64,000 bases of DNA from Cellulosilyticum sp. I15G10I2 (GCF_900095725.1 NZ_FMMP01000009.1:310001-374000); one strand, 5' to 3'. Positions 35,322 through 44,923 are shown, counted from the first letter of the stretch. The notes: generated by a model not told the origin, from the letters alone. Translations and numbers: made by a program.

Positions 35322-37085
35322 CTATCTTCTCCAGATAATAGCTTCATTGATCCTTGTAAAAATAACGCCTAGCGCATGAGCACCTGCATCTGGGTAACCT
35401 AAACTACGTTCTCCTACCGTTCCAGCTCGTCCCATTCTGGCAACAATCTGCTCCGTACGTTTTGCGCCTTCAACAGCTTCCTCTGCTCCAAGTCTAAAAG
35501 CACTCTGCAATGTATCTCCACTTTGTGCACATTTTTTCCAGGATGCACTGCAAGGAATCAAGGCATCCATCAGCGTCTTGTCGCCAATATCAGCACCTCT
35601 GCCAAAGGACCGTTCGCCAGTTACCTGAATACCCTTAACTACGGCTTCAAGCATTCCTGCCATCTCTGTAAGGCTAAGAGACTTTTTATCTGCTGCGTAT
35701 TTACCAGCAGCTCTGAAAGCCGAACCCCAAATCGGACCGGACGCACCACCGCAATGTTCCATAATAACCATCGAACACGCCTCAAGGAAACTACCTATAT
35801 CCTGTGCTTTTTCTGACTGGATTTCGTTCCACTCTGCCTCTAATCTTTTAAATCCCTTTGCTACACTCATACCAAAGTCACCATCACCCGCATGTGAATC
35901 CAGTTCACAGAATGGGATTTCATTTTCAATAATGATCTCTCCCATCTTTTTAACGAGAAACATCATATTTTCGAGTGTGATTACATCCTGTGAAAACTGA
36001 TTACTAAGCGTGTCTTTTGATACGTGGAAAATGGCTTTATTTTGTTCAGATTCCTTTGCAATGATAGAAAAATCTACTTCTTGATTACCCGACATTTTGA
36101 GTGCCGGCGTCTCAACTTCATCGGCCAGAAGTTGTTCGAGTTCTTCATCAAGCTTCATAATTGAGACCGATGCACCTGCCATATCGATACTTGTCATGTA
36201 GTTACCGACCATAACCTTGCCGACCTTCATCTTAAGATTTGCTAAAACCTTCATAACTGCATGATTTAGCAGATATAATTCCTGCAATGGCGTACCACCG
36301 AACCCGTTGATAAGAAGCGCAATTCTTTCCTCTTGGCTACTTTCTATTTTTAAATCCTTCAAGATCGCTTTGACCATACGGTCTGCAAGCACATCTGCTG
36401 TAGATACATCTTCTCTTTGTATACCCGGTTCCCCATGGATCCCTACACCGTATTCCATTTCACCCTCTTCGATTGTAAATGTCGGGCTGCCTTTAGCTGG
36501 TACGGTACAAGATGTCAGAGCAAACCCAATACTTCTTACATGATCTGCAGCTTTTTGCGCCAATCGTTTAACCTCATTAAGAGAATACCCTCTTTCTGCT
36601 GCGGCACCTGCAACCTTATGGACGAATACCGTACCTGCTACACCTCTTCTTCCGACAGTATATAAACTATCCTGTACAGCAATATCATCTTCAACTTTGA
36701 TATAATCCACCTGCATCATATCTTCTTGCGCCAGATAAGCTGCATTTTTGAAATTCATCACATCACCACTGTAATTTTTGATGATTAGGAGTGTCCCTTT
36801 ATTACTTTTTGTCTCTTTAATAGCCTGATAAACTTGAATTTGAGACGGCGATGCAAATACATCTCCACAAACTGCCGCATCGAGCATGCCCCTGCCCACA
36901 AAACCAGCATGTGCTGGTTCATGGCCGCTTCCGCCACCACTGATCAATGTTACCTTATCCGGGTTAATATCTACCTTTTTAATAATTTTATACTTGGATA
37001 AAAATTCAAGTTCTGGATGCGCCAGAGCTATACCACTGCACATTTCCATCACAACTGACTCCGGTTTATTAATGATTTTTTTCAT
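35322..37085 (-). CDS. dhaK: ATP-dependent dihydroxyacetone kinase (DhaK-DhaL fusion)
   Basis: 587 residues. The DhaK domain (about 1-330) has SGGGSGHEPAHAGF and the substrate-binding His in GIHGEPG. The DhaL domain (about 375-587) has the Mg-ATP site HAGDGDFGMS and GGASGPIWGSAFRAAG. Fusion of both domains marks the ATP-using type rather than the PTS type. It phosphorylates dihydroxyacetone to DHAP. It follows the glycerol dehydrogenase gene by 2 bases; together they convert glycerol to DHAP. Confidence 0.94.
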   Translation of the reverse strand: MKKIINKPESVVMEMCSGIALAHPELEFLSKYKIIKKVDINPDKVTLISGGGSGHEPAHAGFVGRGMLDAAVCGDVFASPSQIQVYQAIKETKSNKGTLLIIKNYSGDVMNFKNAAYLAQEDMMQVDYIKVEDDIAVQDSLYTVGRRGVAGTVFVHKVAGAAAERGYSLNEVKRLAQKAADHVRSIGFALTSCTVPAKGSPTFTIEEGEMEYGVGIHGEPGIQREDVSTADVLADRMVKAILKDLKIESSQEERIALLINGFGGTPLQELYLLNHAVMKVLANLKMKVGKVMVGNYMTSIDMAGASVSIMKLDEELEQLLADEVETPALKMSGNQEVDFSIIAKESEQNKAIFHVSKDTLSNQFSQDVITLENMMFLVKKMGEIIIENEIPFCELDSHAGDGDFGMSVAKGFKRLEAEWNEIQSEKAQDIGSFLEACSMVIMEHCGGASGPIWGSAFRAAGKYAADKKSLSLTEMAGMLEAVVKGIQVTGERSFGRGADIGDKTLMDALIPCSASWKKCAQSGDTLQSAFRLGAEEAVEGAKRTEQIVARMGRAGTVGERSLGYPDAGAHALGVIFTRINEAIIWRR

Positions 37086-37087
37086 CC

Positions 37088-38224
37088 CTAGGCCTCCATC
37101 TTTTTCTTATAACTGCTGCCCAACTGATCTGCCACTTTAATAGCAGCAGCAACAGCACTTACCGTTACTGGGAAAGGCATAGCATGAATCGATTCTTCTG
37201 GGATGCATGCTTTCTGCGCAACTGCTTTTAATTCTTCATCAGTAATGGTCTCAACTCCAATGTCTTTTAAACAAACCGGGAGTCCAACTTTTAGACAGAA
37301 CTCCATAACTTCATACAAGGTTTCATTCGGTGCGTTTTCTAGAACAAGCTGTGCGAGCGTACCAAATGCAACTTTCTCACCATGGTAGTAATGGTGTGTC
37401 GCTTCGAGTATTGTCAGACCATCATGAATCGCATGTGCACCACCCAAGCCGCCACTTTCAAAACCGAGACCTGAAAGCAGAATATTAGCTTCAATTATAT
37501 TTTCAAGTGCTGAAGTAATTTGATTCTGTTCATTGGCAACCTTCGCCTTTTCGCCATCCTTTAGCAGTGTTTCATAACAAAGTTTTGCAAGTGCTAAGGC
37601 TGTATTAGTGCCTTTCGCTTCAGAACATTGTCCTTCTCTGTATCCACAAGGCAGTCCTGCATTGACATTAGAATATGACTGCGAAGTAGCACGTGCTTCA
37701 AAATAGGTAGAGAGGGCATCACCCATCCCTGAAACTAAGAAACGTACTGGTGCTTTTGCAATAACAGATGTATCTACCAAAACAACATGGGGGTTCTGTT
37801 TGAAGTAAGCGTAGTCTTCGAAGGCACCTTCCTCTGTATAGATAACTGCCGAATGGCTGGTTGGTGCATCCGTTGCTGCAATGGTCGGCACAATAATCAG
37901 TGCTTCTCCTTCTGCGACGCATTTAGCTGTATCGATAGCTTTTCCGCCGCCAAGTCCGATTATGCAGGCACACCCTTTTTCAGATGCTAACGATTGCAGC
38001 CTTTTGATTTCAATCGTTGAACACTCACCTCTGAATCCACTCTCAACGAATTGAATCCCAAAACGCCCTGCAGTTGCATCTAATTGAACCTTGATACGCT
38101 TAACATCATCTGGATGCGCAATTAACAATGCAGAATCTCCGAAAGATCTGACAAAGTAACCAAGATTATAAAGCTCATCCTCACCTTGTACATATTTACC
38201 CGGGCTAATAAATGCTTTTCTCAT
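37088..38224 (-). CDS. gldA: Glycerol dehydrogenase (GldA family)
   Basis: About 378 residues. ATG 38224 (MRKAFISPGKYVQG) is chosen because GGGAGG lies 8 bases upstream. It has NAD binding GLGGGKAIDTAK, and zinc ligands in SGMGDALSTYFEA, GGLGGAHAIHDGL and HYYHGEKVAFG. It oxidises glycerol to dihydroxyacetone with NAD+. It is co-transcribed with the dihydroxyacetone kinase and diverges from a PocR-type regulator. Located next to the sulfosugar operon, it could use glycerol released from sulfoquinovosyl glycerol. Confidence 0.94.
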   Translation of the reverse strand: MRKAFISPGKYVQGEDELYNLGYFVRSFGDSALLIAHPDDVKRIKVQLDATAGRFGIQFVESGFRGECSTIEIKRLQSLASEKGCACIIGLGGGKAIDTAKCVAEGEALIIVPTIAATDAPTSHSAVIYTEEGAFEDYAYFKQNPHVVLVDTSVIAKAPVRFLVSGMGDALSTYFEARATSQSYSNVNAGLPCGYREGQCSEAKGTNTALALAKLCYETLLKDGEKAKVANEQNQITSALENIIEANILLSGLGFESGGLGGAHAIHDGLTILEATHHYYHGEKVAFGTLAQLVLENAPNETLYEVMEFCLKVGLPVCLKDIGVETITDEELKAVAQKACIPEESIHAMPFPVTVSAVAAAIKVADQLGSSYKKKMEA

Positions 38225-38345
38225 ATTGATACTTCCTCCCATTTATTTTTATTAGACTCCGTTCGAAGTCATTATTTAACTTACCTATTAATATCTTAAA
38301 ACACATTCAGTCTATTTACATCGGAGCCAGAGTGCAAAATATTGC

Positions 38346-38362
38346 AATCACGAATCGTAATT
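38346..38362. promoter_or_regulatory. Candidate operator palindrome
   Basis: AATCACGAATCGTAATT is a 17-base near-perfect inverted repeat (7 of 8 positions) between gldA and the PocR-type regulator. It sits directly upstream of that regulator's predicted -35 box, a plausible site for autoregulation and gldA activation. Confidence 0.4.
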
Positions 38363-38364
38363 TC

Positions 38365-38393
38365 TTGCATTATATTTGATATAATAGTATAAT
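38365..38393 (+). promoter_or_regulatory. Predicted sigma-A promoter of PocR-type regulator
   Basis: TTGCAT (38365-38370) and a perfect TATAAT (38388-38393) are separated by 17 bases. The start codon is about 117 bases downstream. Confidence 0.6.
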
Positions 38394-38510
38394 TTCACAC
38401 AACAGCATGCCTTATCACTCATTATTTATTCATTTTGACACCATACCTGTAACCCCATTTCCTACTTATAGCTAATATCAACAAAATCGTATTGAAACGG
38501 AGGCCAATTC

Positions 38511-39539
38511 ATGAAAAATGTACATTCTGCACTTCATCATGTTATTGATCTAAAAAAATGGCAAAGTTTACAAGATTCTCTTGCATTAGTCACCAAAATG
38601 AGCTTAATTACAATTGATTATAAAGGTACGCCTGTAACAGATCACAGCAGCTGCTGTGACTTCTGCAAGTATGTGCGTCATGACCCTTCTCTATTATCAC
38701 TCTGTAAAAAGTGCGATTCCAGAGGAGGGCTAGAAGCCGTCCGTGCTAATAAACCGTATATTTATTACTGTCACTTTAACATCATTGATGTGGCTATCCC
38801 CATCATCATCAATGATACCTATGTCGGTGCTGTTATGGCCGGACAGGTAAAGCTTCCACCCCATAAAGAAGACACTTTAGAAAAACTATTGCATACCTCC
38901 AAAAGTGGGATCATCGAGGATACACTAGAAACCCTAGAGGCTGAATACGAGAGGATCCCCATTCTATCCCTCGAACGGATCAAGACAATTTCCGAGATGC
39001 TCTATCATCTATGTAATTACATTGTAGAAGAAGCTATCGATAAACAATTGAGCTTAGAAAGTTATACAGCTAGGCTCTATTCTGGCCAGACGCGTATTAA
39101 ATCCGAGGAAATCAGCGGATTTAGTGTTGAACATATTAAGAAAGTAAAGAAGGAAGTTTCTAATACGCTCATTAATGCCTATGTCTCCGAAACACAGACT
39201 CATCCCCAAACAAGCCTTTCACCTTTATTACAGCCAGCTCTTGACTACATTTATCAACATAAAAGTGAAAATATTTCTCTTAAGAAGGCTGCCGAACTAT
39301 GTCATATCAGTCCAAGCTATTTTAGTCGTATTTTTTGCAAAGCGACTGGCGAAAATTTTTCAACTTATCTCTCAAAGCTCAAAATACAGTGGTCAAAAGA
39401 ATTACTTGAGACCTCAGATATGACCGTCAATCAGATTAGTGATACGCTAGGCTTCAACGATGCAGGTTACCTCATAAAAAAATTCAAAGCTCACATCGGT
39501 ATAACACCTGCTGTTTACCGAAACAATTTACCAAGATAA
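38511..39539 (+). CDS. PocR-domain AraC-family regulator
   Basis: 342 residues. Residues ~12-170 form a PocR ligand-binding domain with its conserved cysteines (SCCDFCKYVR, LCKKCDSRGG) and YYCHFNIIDVAIPI. The C-terminal 100 residues are an AraC double helix-turn-helix (AAELCHISPSYFSRIFCKATG). PocR domains sense small diols and related compounds such as 1,2-propanediol or glycerol-like molecules. It diverges from gldA-dhaKL and is very likely their activator. An AGGCC-like ribosome binding site is weak but the ATG fits. Confidence 0.9.
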   Translation: MKNVHSALHHVIDLKKWQSLQDSLALVTKMSLITIDYKGTPVTDHSSCCDFCKYVRHDPSLLSLCKKCDSRGGLEAVRANKPYIYYCHFNIIDVAIPIIINDTYVGAVMAGQVKLPPHKEDTLEKLLHTSKSGIIEDTLETLEAEYERIPILSLERIKTISEMLYHLCNYIVEEAIDKQLSLESYTARLYSGQTRIKSEEISGFSVEHIKKVKKEVSNTLINAYVSETQTHPQTSLSPLLQPALDYIYQHKSENISLKKAAELCHISPSYFSRIFCKATGENFSTYLSKLKIQWSKELLETSDMTVNQISDTLGFNDAGYLIKKFKAHIGITPAVYRNNLPR

Positions 39540-39549
39540 TTTAGATATA

Positions 39550-39615
39550 ATAAAAAACCTAGAACGCATGCTAAAATACGTTCTAGGTTTGGTTAATACA
39601 TATTCTGTTTCTCTA
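39550..39615. repeat. Dispersed terminator-bearing repeat, copy 2
   Basis: The hairpin core CCTAGAACG/CGTTCTAGG has the spacer CATGCTAAAATA, one base different from copy 1 at 19345-19410. On the minus strand it is followed by TTTTTTATT and terminates the PspA/YdjGHI-like operon; it also lies just after the PocR-type gene on the plus strand. Confidence 0.75.
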
Positions 39616-39659
39616 CCTAATCGGTGTATTTGGAGACAGCTATTATGGGCATGGGGCTG

Positions 39660-40634
39660 TTACAATAGTTTTTCTCCGCAGTTTGAACAAAACTTCCCCT
39701 CTCCTGTTTTTGTACCGCAGTTAGGGCAAAAGTTATGTTTTTTTTGCACAGTCTCTTGCTCCCCGTGGTTTTGGTTTTGCCCTTGTTCCTTATTCATCTG
39801 CTTCATCATTTCACCAGCTATATTCATTCCCATCATCATGCCAGCCATATCAGATGCGGCGCCTCCACCTTTAACCTTACCCGAGGCAATCCCGTCTATC
39901 ATTTCGACTTGTTGATATTTGCCTAAATCTCCAACCATACTGTGAGAAGCCGTTTTATTGATCATTTTCTGTATTTCTTCAGGGTAATTAAAACTGATAA
40001 TATTAAATCCTGTAATCGTAAGCCCATCACCTAAAATACTCATATCTAAGTCTTCTCTGATACCTCTTGCAATATCAAAGGCATTAGCTTGAAGGTTAAA
40101 CATATCTTTACCTTCTTTGCTAATCCATTTCATAAGGAGTTGATCTAGCTGAGAGATCACCCTTAATTTCACATCCTCTATAAAATAGGCTTCTTTTACA
40201 CCTGCAATTTTATCTATTAAGGCCACATAATCATGAACTTTTACATTAAGCGTCCCATTGGCTCTAATAGGCATGCCTCCTGGAAGCTGAGGGTGTGGCA
40301 TATGAATAGCATTTTTAGTACCCCACTTAACTGTAAATTCCTTTGTGTTAACAAAGAGTACTTCTGCACGCATGCCGCTGTTAAATCCGAACTTAAAGCC
40401 TTTAAGGGTAGATAAAAACGGAATAATCTGCGACTCAATGTCATAATCACCCTCGTCCTTAAATATCCCTTCAATACGTCCTGAATTTAAAAATATAGCA
40501 TCTTGCCCTGGTCTAATGATTAATCTACTGCCTTTTTTGATCTCACGATTTCGCCATTTCCAGAAAATCATATCATCTCTAAACTCTTCCCATTCTACTA
40601 CATTTGCAAATTGATTTTTAAAGATCATAGTCAT
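39660..40634 (-). CDS. ydjI: SPFH-domain protein with zinc ribbon (YdjI-like)
   Basis: 324 residues. An SPFH-like core (residues ~30-240, with NGTLNVKVHDYVALIDKI) is followed by a Gly/Met-rich linker (AGMMMGMNIAGEMMKQM) and a C-terminal zinc ribbon, CPNCGTKTGEGKFCSNCG. This is the arrangement of Bacillus subtilis YdjI, which acts with PspA (YdjF) at the membrane under stress. It is the last gene of a four-gene operon with the same order as ydjFGHI. Confidence 0.87.
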   Translation of the reverse strand: MTMIFKNQFANVVEWEEFRDDMIFWKWRNREIKKGSRLIIRPGQDAIFLNSGRIEGIFKDEGDYDIESQIIPFLSTLKGFKFGFNSGMRAEVLFVNTKEFTVKWGTKNAIHMPHPQLPGGMPIRANGTLNVKVHDYVALIDKIAGVKEAYFIEDVKLRVISQLDQLLMKWISKEGKDMFNLQANAFDIARGIREDLDMSILGDGLTITGFNIISFNYPEEIQKMINKTASHSMVGDLGKYQQVEMIDGIASGKVKGGGAASDMAGMMMGMNIAGEMMKQMNKEQGQNQNHGEQETVQKKHNFCPNCGTKTGEGKFCSNCGEKLL

Positions 40635-40656
40635 AATCCCTCCATTTCATTGTATA

Positions 40657-41451
40657 TTAAAAACCGCCTCGGCTTCCGCTATGAGAATGTCCGCCTCCTG
40701 ATGTGCCGCCTCCCATACCGCCTCCGCCGCCTCCACTATTACTGGATGGCTTTTTATGTTTAGTAACATGGGTTCTTATATAAACATCCCTTCTGTCAGT
40801 GACCCCTGAATGACTGCTATCTAAATAGGTTGCACCTCCGGTAGTCATCCGCCCACCAGAACGATAGGCCATAACCCCAACGCTGATACCAGCCACACCA
40901 AGGGCAGCAAGCACTTGAAACCACCATTTAAATAAGATGTTCTCCGGATTTACTCCAGGCCTTATACCCATATACTTATAGGATAAGGTGATAAAGCTAT
41001 CAAACGCTTCATAATAATTTCCTGCAGATAACTCTGGTGTTATTTTTCTACGAATAAGGTCACACCTGCTATTATCTAAATACTGCTCACCTTTATAAAA
41101 ACCTGCAACATATACTTCTCTATGCTGCAAATCAATCGTTAAAATTGCAGTATCACCATGAGGCTTATCATAACCCAAGCCTTTTTCATCATAAAAATCC
41201 TCCATATAGCCTACAACATCTTTGCCTTTTGTATCTCTGGTGGTCAATATAATAATGTCTACTTGTCTTTTTTCACTATAGGTATTAGATAATGCTTCTA
41301 GCTTAGCTGCTTCCTCAGCTGTTAAAAGTTCTGCAAAATCATATACTTTTTGATTCACCTTTTGTGTGGCCATTACTGGATAAACACTAAGTACCATCAG
41401 CAGCATGATAAGCATCACTGAAAATTGTTTTAAATATCTCTTAACCTTCAC
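40657..41451 (-). CDS. ydjH: TPM-domain membrane protein (YdjH-like)
   Basis: About 264 residues from GTG 41451, which overlaps the upstream stop by one base and has GGAGG 9 bases before it. A signal-like hydrophobic segment (MLIMLLMVLSVYPVMA) precedes an extracytoplasmic TPM domain (KVYDFAELLTAEEAAKLEAL), then a second span near residue 200 and a Gly/Ser-rich tail. TPM proteins are linked to envelope stress and photosystem repair. It belongs to the PspA/YdjGHI-like operon. Confidence 0.85.
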   Translation of the reverse strand: MKVKRYLKQFSVMLIMLLMVLSVYPVMATQKVNQKVYDFAELLTAEEAAKLEALSNTYSEKRQVDIIILTTRDTKGKDVVGYMEDFYDEKGLGYDKPHGDTAILTIDLQHREVYVAGFYKGEQYLDNSRCDLIRRKITPELSAGNYYEAFDSFITLSYKYMGIRPGVNPENILFKWWFQVLAALGVAGISVGVMAYRSGGRMTTGGATYLDSSHSGVTDRRDVYIRTHVTKHKKPSSNSGGGGGGMGGGTSGGGHSHSGSRGGF

Positions 41452-42476
41452 TAGAATACACCTCCAATGAGCCATGCGATCAGTTTGATGACTATCCATG
41501 TAATACTTGCAATGCCCCCAAACCAAGCAGCTATTTTTTGATAACTAAGGGGCGGCTTACCTACAATTTTGCCAGTTTGCCCATTCATTGCAAAAGTATG
41601 CTCCGACTTCTTATAGTCATAGCATACCATCCATACAGGAAACAATGTATAATAAGCTTGTTTTTGCTTGGTATCAATGCGCTTATTTTTATAAGATGTA
41701 GTACTATAACCCGTGATCGTAGAACTGATGTAGGAATCTATATAGCTGTCTATTCTGTGCTTAACCCGTGGTAAGAGCTGCTGGGCATCATAATTATACT
41801 TTTCCGCAATGTAACCTGCTAAATACGGCGTATTAAAATCTTTGAGTTCACTATACTCATAGGGCTCTAGTTTATCCATGAGTTCATCGTTCATTTTTTC
41901 TGAGGCATCTGCTGGCACCTTGATATAATTAAGGTCTACACTGCGGTGGACATCATAATAGCTGGTTTCAGTAAAGATATACTCCCCTCTGCTATATGTC
42001 CTAACCCTTGTGCACGTTGCATCTACATAAGCCTTAGCATTTAAGTCATATAACCAGAAAGGTACATAGATGCCCGTTATACTTTTTACTCTGTCTGCAC
42101 TCATAAACCCTTTAGGTGTTAAAAGTCCATTTTTGCACCAAGCTTTGAAAGCATCCATGGCCTTTTCTTTACTGATCTTAAAAGGAATAACTTTAGCAGG
42201 TGCCATATTGCCTGACAATCTATCTGCGAGCACAACCCCTGCCCCGCAAAAGCTGCAGGTAGTTGCTGTTGTATCTGCATCCGTCAGGACTTCCGCTCCA
42301 CAGTTTTTACAATGGTATTCTACAGTTTCTCCCTCTGCAAATACATGAGATATAAAATCTTTAGGAAAGTCTTCTACATTATCTTTTCTCCCGCAACTTC
42401 CACAAGAGAGCTTGCCTGTTTCACTATCAAAAACCATATCTGCACCGCAGCTTGGACATTTATAATGGATAACCAT
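41451..42476 (-). CDS. ydjG: Zinc-ribbon membrane protein (YdjG-like)
   Basis: 341 residues. Two zinc-ribbon pairs at the N-terminus (CPSCGADMVF, CGSCGRKD, then CKNCGAEV and CSFCGAGV) are followed by a soluble domain and a C-terminal hydrophobic helix (IAAWFGGIASITWIVIKLIAWLIGG). It corresponds to YdjG of Bacillus subtilis. It is coupled to the TPM gene through a stop-start overlap and follows pspA. Confidence 0.86.
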   Translation of the reverse strand: MVIHYKCPSCGADMVFDSETGKLSCGSCGRKDNVEDFPKDFISHVFAEGETVEYHCKNCGAEVLTDADTTATTCSFCGAGVVLADRLSGNMAPAKVIPFKISKEKAMDAFKAWCKNGLLTPKGFMSADRVKSITGIYVPFWLYDLNAKAYVDATCTRVRTYSRGEYIFTETSYYDVHRSVDLNYIKVPADASEKMNDELMDKLEPYEYSELKDFNTPYLAGYIAEKYNYDAQQLLPRVKHRIDSYIDSYISSTITGYSTTSYKNKRIDTKQKQAYYTLFPVWMVCYDYKKSEHTFAMNGQTGKIVGKPPLSYQKIAAWFGGIASITWIVIKLIAWLIGGVF

Positions 42477-42505
42477 TATTCTCCCCTCCTACATTAAACA
42501 GTATG

Positions 42506-42537
42506 AAAGCTGTAGATCTTTAATAACTACAGCTTTA
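42506..42537 (-). terminator. Intra-operon hairpin between pspA and ydjG
   Basis: AAAGCTGTAG (42506-42515) and CTACAGCTTT (42528-42537) form a perfect 10-bp stem; the minus strand continues TTTCATAC. A weak terminator here would make PspA more abundant than the downstream proteins. Confidence 0.6.
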
Positions 42538-42549
42538 CTGGTATGCCAT

Positions 42550-43224
42550 TTAATTCTTATTTAAACGCGCTTTTAATGCTTCTAATTCATTGTCTATATT
42601 TGTATCTTTCTCATATTTAGCCATTAAGTCCTCAATATCATCCTTTGGTGCTGCATTTAAAGCTGCCATAGCATTGGCTTTATCAAGGGCCTCATTGGCT
42701 TTCTGTTCCATTCTATCAAAAGCAGATATGGAATTATTCGCACTGCTTACAGAAGAACCGATTTTATTGATTCTTTCCTGGGTCTTTGCAACTGACAATT
42801 TGCTCTTAATCATGTTTTTACGAGATTCTAGTTCTCCTATATCGGCAACCAGCTTATCATGCATTTCTCTCATTTTTACAGCATTAGATGCCGCAAGTTT
42901 ATATGCTTCATTTAAGCCTGATTCTTTTGCTGCCAAAAGAGCCTTTCTCTCCAAAAACTTTTTCGCATCTGTTTCATTATCGGCCTCTAGGGCTTTGATA
43001 GCATAATTTTGCATCTTGCTCATTTCTTCTGTTAGTTCATCTAGCGCTCTTTTAGAGCGTTGCTCTTCTGCCATAACAGCAGCTGTTTCAGATTTAACCT
43101 TACCTAAATCACTCCTAAGATTTCTTAAACATTGCTCTATCATCTTTTCTGGGTCTTCCACTTTATCCAAAAGCGCATTAATGTTACTTGCCATAATATC
43201 CTTAAATCTTGTTAAGACAGCCAT
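42550..43224 (-). CDS. pspA: PspA/IM30-family phage-shock protein
   Basis: 224 residues, almost entirely helical coiled coil (RFKDIMASNINALLDKVEDP, then IEQCLRNLRSDLGKVKSETAAV), matching PspA/IM30/Vipp1. These ESCRT-III-like proteins coat and protect damaged membranes. GGGAGG lies 7 bases upstream of ATG. It is the first gene of the operon with YdjG, YdjH and YdjI homologues. Confidence 0.93.
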   Translation of the reverse strand: MAVLTRFKDIMASNINALLDKVEDPEKMIEQCLRNLRSDLGKVKSETAAVMAEEQRSKRALDELTEEMSKMQNYAIKALEADNETDAKKFLERKALLAAKESGLNEAYKLAASNAVKMREMHDKLVADIGELESRKNMIKSKLSVAKTQERINKIGSSVSSANNSISAFDRMEQKANEALDKANAMAALNAAPKDDIEDLMAKYEKDTNIDNELEALKARLNKN

Positions 43225-43308
43225 GTCTTACCTCCCTTATTCTGGTATATTTTCCAAACTACCTTTATGAAAACAATATATCATAATCTAACCTTTTTTA
43301 CAATTGTA

Positions 43309-44709
43309 CTACTCCACTTCTTCATAACAAATAATAGGCGTTCCCTCTTCTATATTCTCATATATTTTTTTAGCTAAATAGACTGGTACATTTATGCATC
43401 CATGACTTCCACGCCGTTTATAGATATCGCCTCCAAAAGAATATCTCCAACTTGCATCATGGATGCCAATATTTCCGTTAAAAGGCATCCAATAAGTTAC
43501 TTCAGCTTCATAATTTGGGCCTCTTAGTGTCGATCCTTTCTCCTTATAATTAAGCATATAGATCCCGGTCTTAGTAGGATTTCCTCTATTCGGGTTACCT
43601 GTTACTATGGTCCCTGCAGTAACGAGCTTGCCTTCTTTATAAAACCATAAATACTGTTTTGTTATATTAATTTCTACATAAGTATCGCCTATGTCATCTT
43701 CACCTCTCGCCAAAGCCTTTTGAATATAAATTGGTTCTTTTTCCATTACCTCACCAAGCCTTATATTTTCGAGCAACGCCTTTGCCTCAGCAGTCCAATT
43801 CATTTTCCATCCATAAAAACCACCCTTAACTTCTACTTTTTTTCCTGTAGATGTTTTAATATTTCTTACTATACCAACTGTATCATATTTTTTAGCCAGT
43901 CCTTGTATATATTCCCTAACTGCTTTTTCATTGACGTGGACATCTAAATTTTCATCCACACTGAGCCAGCCACTTATTATATTGGCATCTACTATTTCGC
44001 TTTGACTTCCAAATACATAGGTGATTTTTGCTGATACATACTTATTGAGTAGCTTCTGAGTTTCAACTGTTTTATCAGAGCTTAAGGTATACTTTGGATT
44101 GTAGTAACACAGATTTTTATCTAAATCTAATTTTGTTTTGCCTTCTAATATACTCTTTTCTATAGCTTTACTGAGTAGATCTCTATGTATTTTATTACCA
44201 TACACTTCCGGTATTGTTTCATAGGCACCTTCCCTGTACTTAAAACTTACATTTCGCGGCTCTATAATCTCTTTATTTAAACAATTTAATGTATTTATTT
44301 TTTTTTCAAAATTATCTTTATTATAAAAAAATAAATCAGCAACGTAATACTTTTGATCTTTTAATAAGGAAGTTATCCATTTAAATGAACGCTGGACTTG
44401 ATAAATCTTAGAAATACTATTTTTTTCATTATATAGCATACCTATATCTTGTCCTAATATCTCTTCTATTTCAAAATTTCGCTCAACTAATTGCAGCTTA
44501 TAATCTTTAACATAACTTCTGATAATTCCACTTACCTTATGATGTGCTTTTAGCGAGACATCAATGCCATTTATTTCTGTATTAAAAAAATAATGATTTG
44601 TAAAATAGAGCGCAATAAGTAAATAGATGAGTACAATTGAAGCTGCAAAAATAGCAATATTTTCTAAACTTTTACTTTTGAAAATTCTTTTTATATTAAT
44701 ATTCCTCAT
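43309..44709 (-). CDS. L,D-transpeptidase with peptidoglycan-binding-4 domains
   Basis: 466 residues. One N-terminal membrane span (residues ~17-33) anchors an extracellular protein with two PG_binding_4-like regions and a C-terminal YkuD domain whose catalytic motif is RRGSHGCINVP, with the upstream His in GIHDASW. It forms 3-3 cross-links or attaches proteins in peptidoglycan. It stands alone, upstream of pspA on the same strand; no terminator is seen between them, so read-through into the stress operon is possible. Confidence 0.93.
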   Translation of the reverse strand: MRNINIKRIFKSKSLENIAIFAASIVLIYLLIALYFTNHYFFNTEINGIDVSLKAHHKVSGIIRSYVKDYKLQLVERNFEIEEILGQDIGMLYNEKNSISKIYQVQRSFKWITSLLKDQKYYVADLFFYNKDNFEKKINTLNCLNKEIIEPRNVSFKYREGAYETIPEVYGNKIHRDLLSKAIEKSILEGKTKLDLDKNLCYYNPKYTLSSDKTVETQKLLNKYVSAKITYVFGSQSEIVDANIISGWLSVDENLDVHVNEKAVREYIQGLAKKYDTVGIVRNIKTSTGKKVEVKGGFYGWKMNWTAEAKALLENIRLGEVMEKEPIYIQKALARGEDDIGDTYVEINITKQYLWFYKEGKLVTAGTIVTGNPNRGNPTKTGIYMLNYKEKGSTLRGPNYEAEVTYWMPFNGNIGIHDASWRYSFGGDIYKRRGSHGCINVPVYLAKKIYENIEEGTPIICYEEVE

Positions 44710-44875
44710 ATCTATTTACACCTTTCATCAAAAATACACTTATTTAAATAGCTTAACTAATCTATCATATGCTTGTATTTTCGATTTTAAAACTGAATAT
44801 AACTAGTACTTTTTTATCCGTAGGCTACAATCAAAATGTACGTCACATAACTAACAACATTTAAAATTGCAAAAA

Positions 44876-44923
44876 GGCTATAAAATCATTGATGTCCTTT
44901 AATAAGTCAACGATTTTATAACC
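44876..44923 (-). terminator. Terminator of the GH43 locus
   Basis: GGCTATAAAATCATTGA (44876-44892) and TCAACGATTTTATAACC (44907-44923) form a 17-bp stem with two G-T pairs. On the minus strand it is followed by TTTTTGCAATTTT, about 27 bases after the SDR gene stop. Confidence 0.88.
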
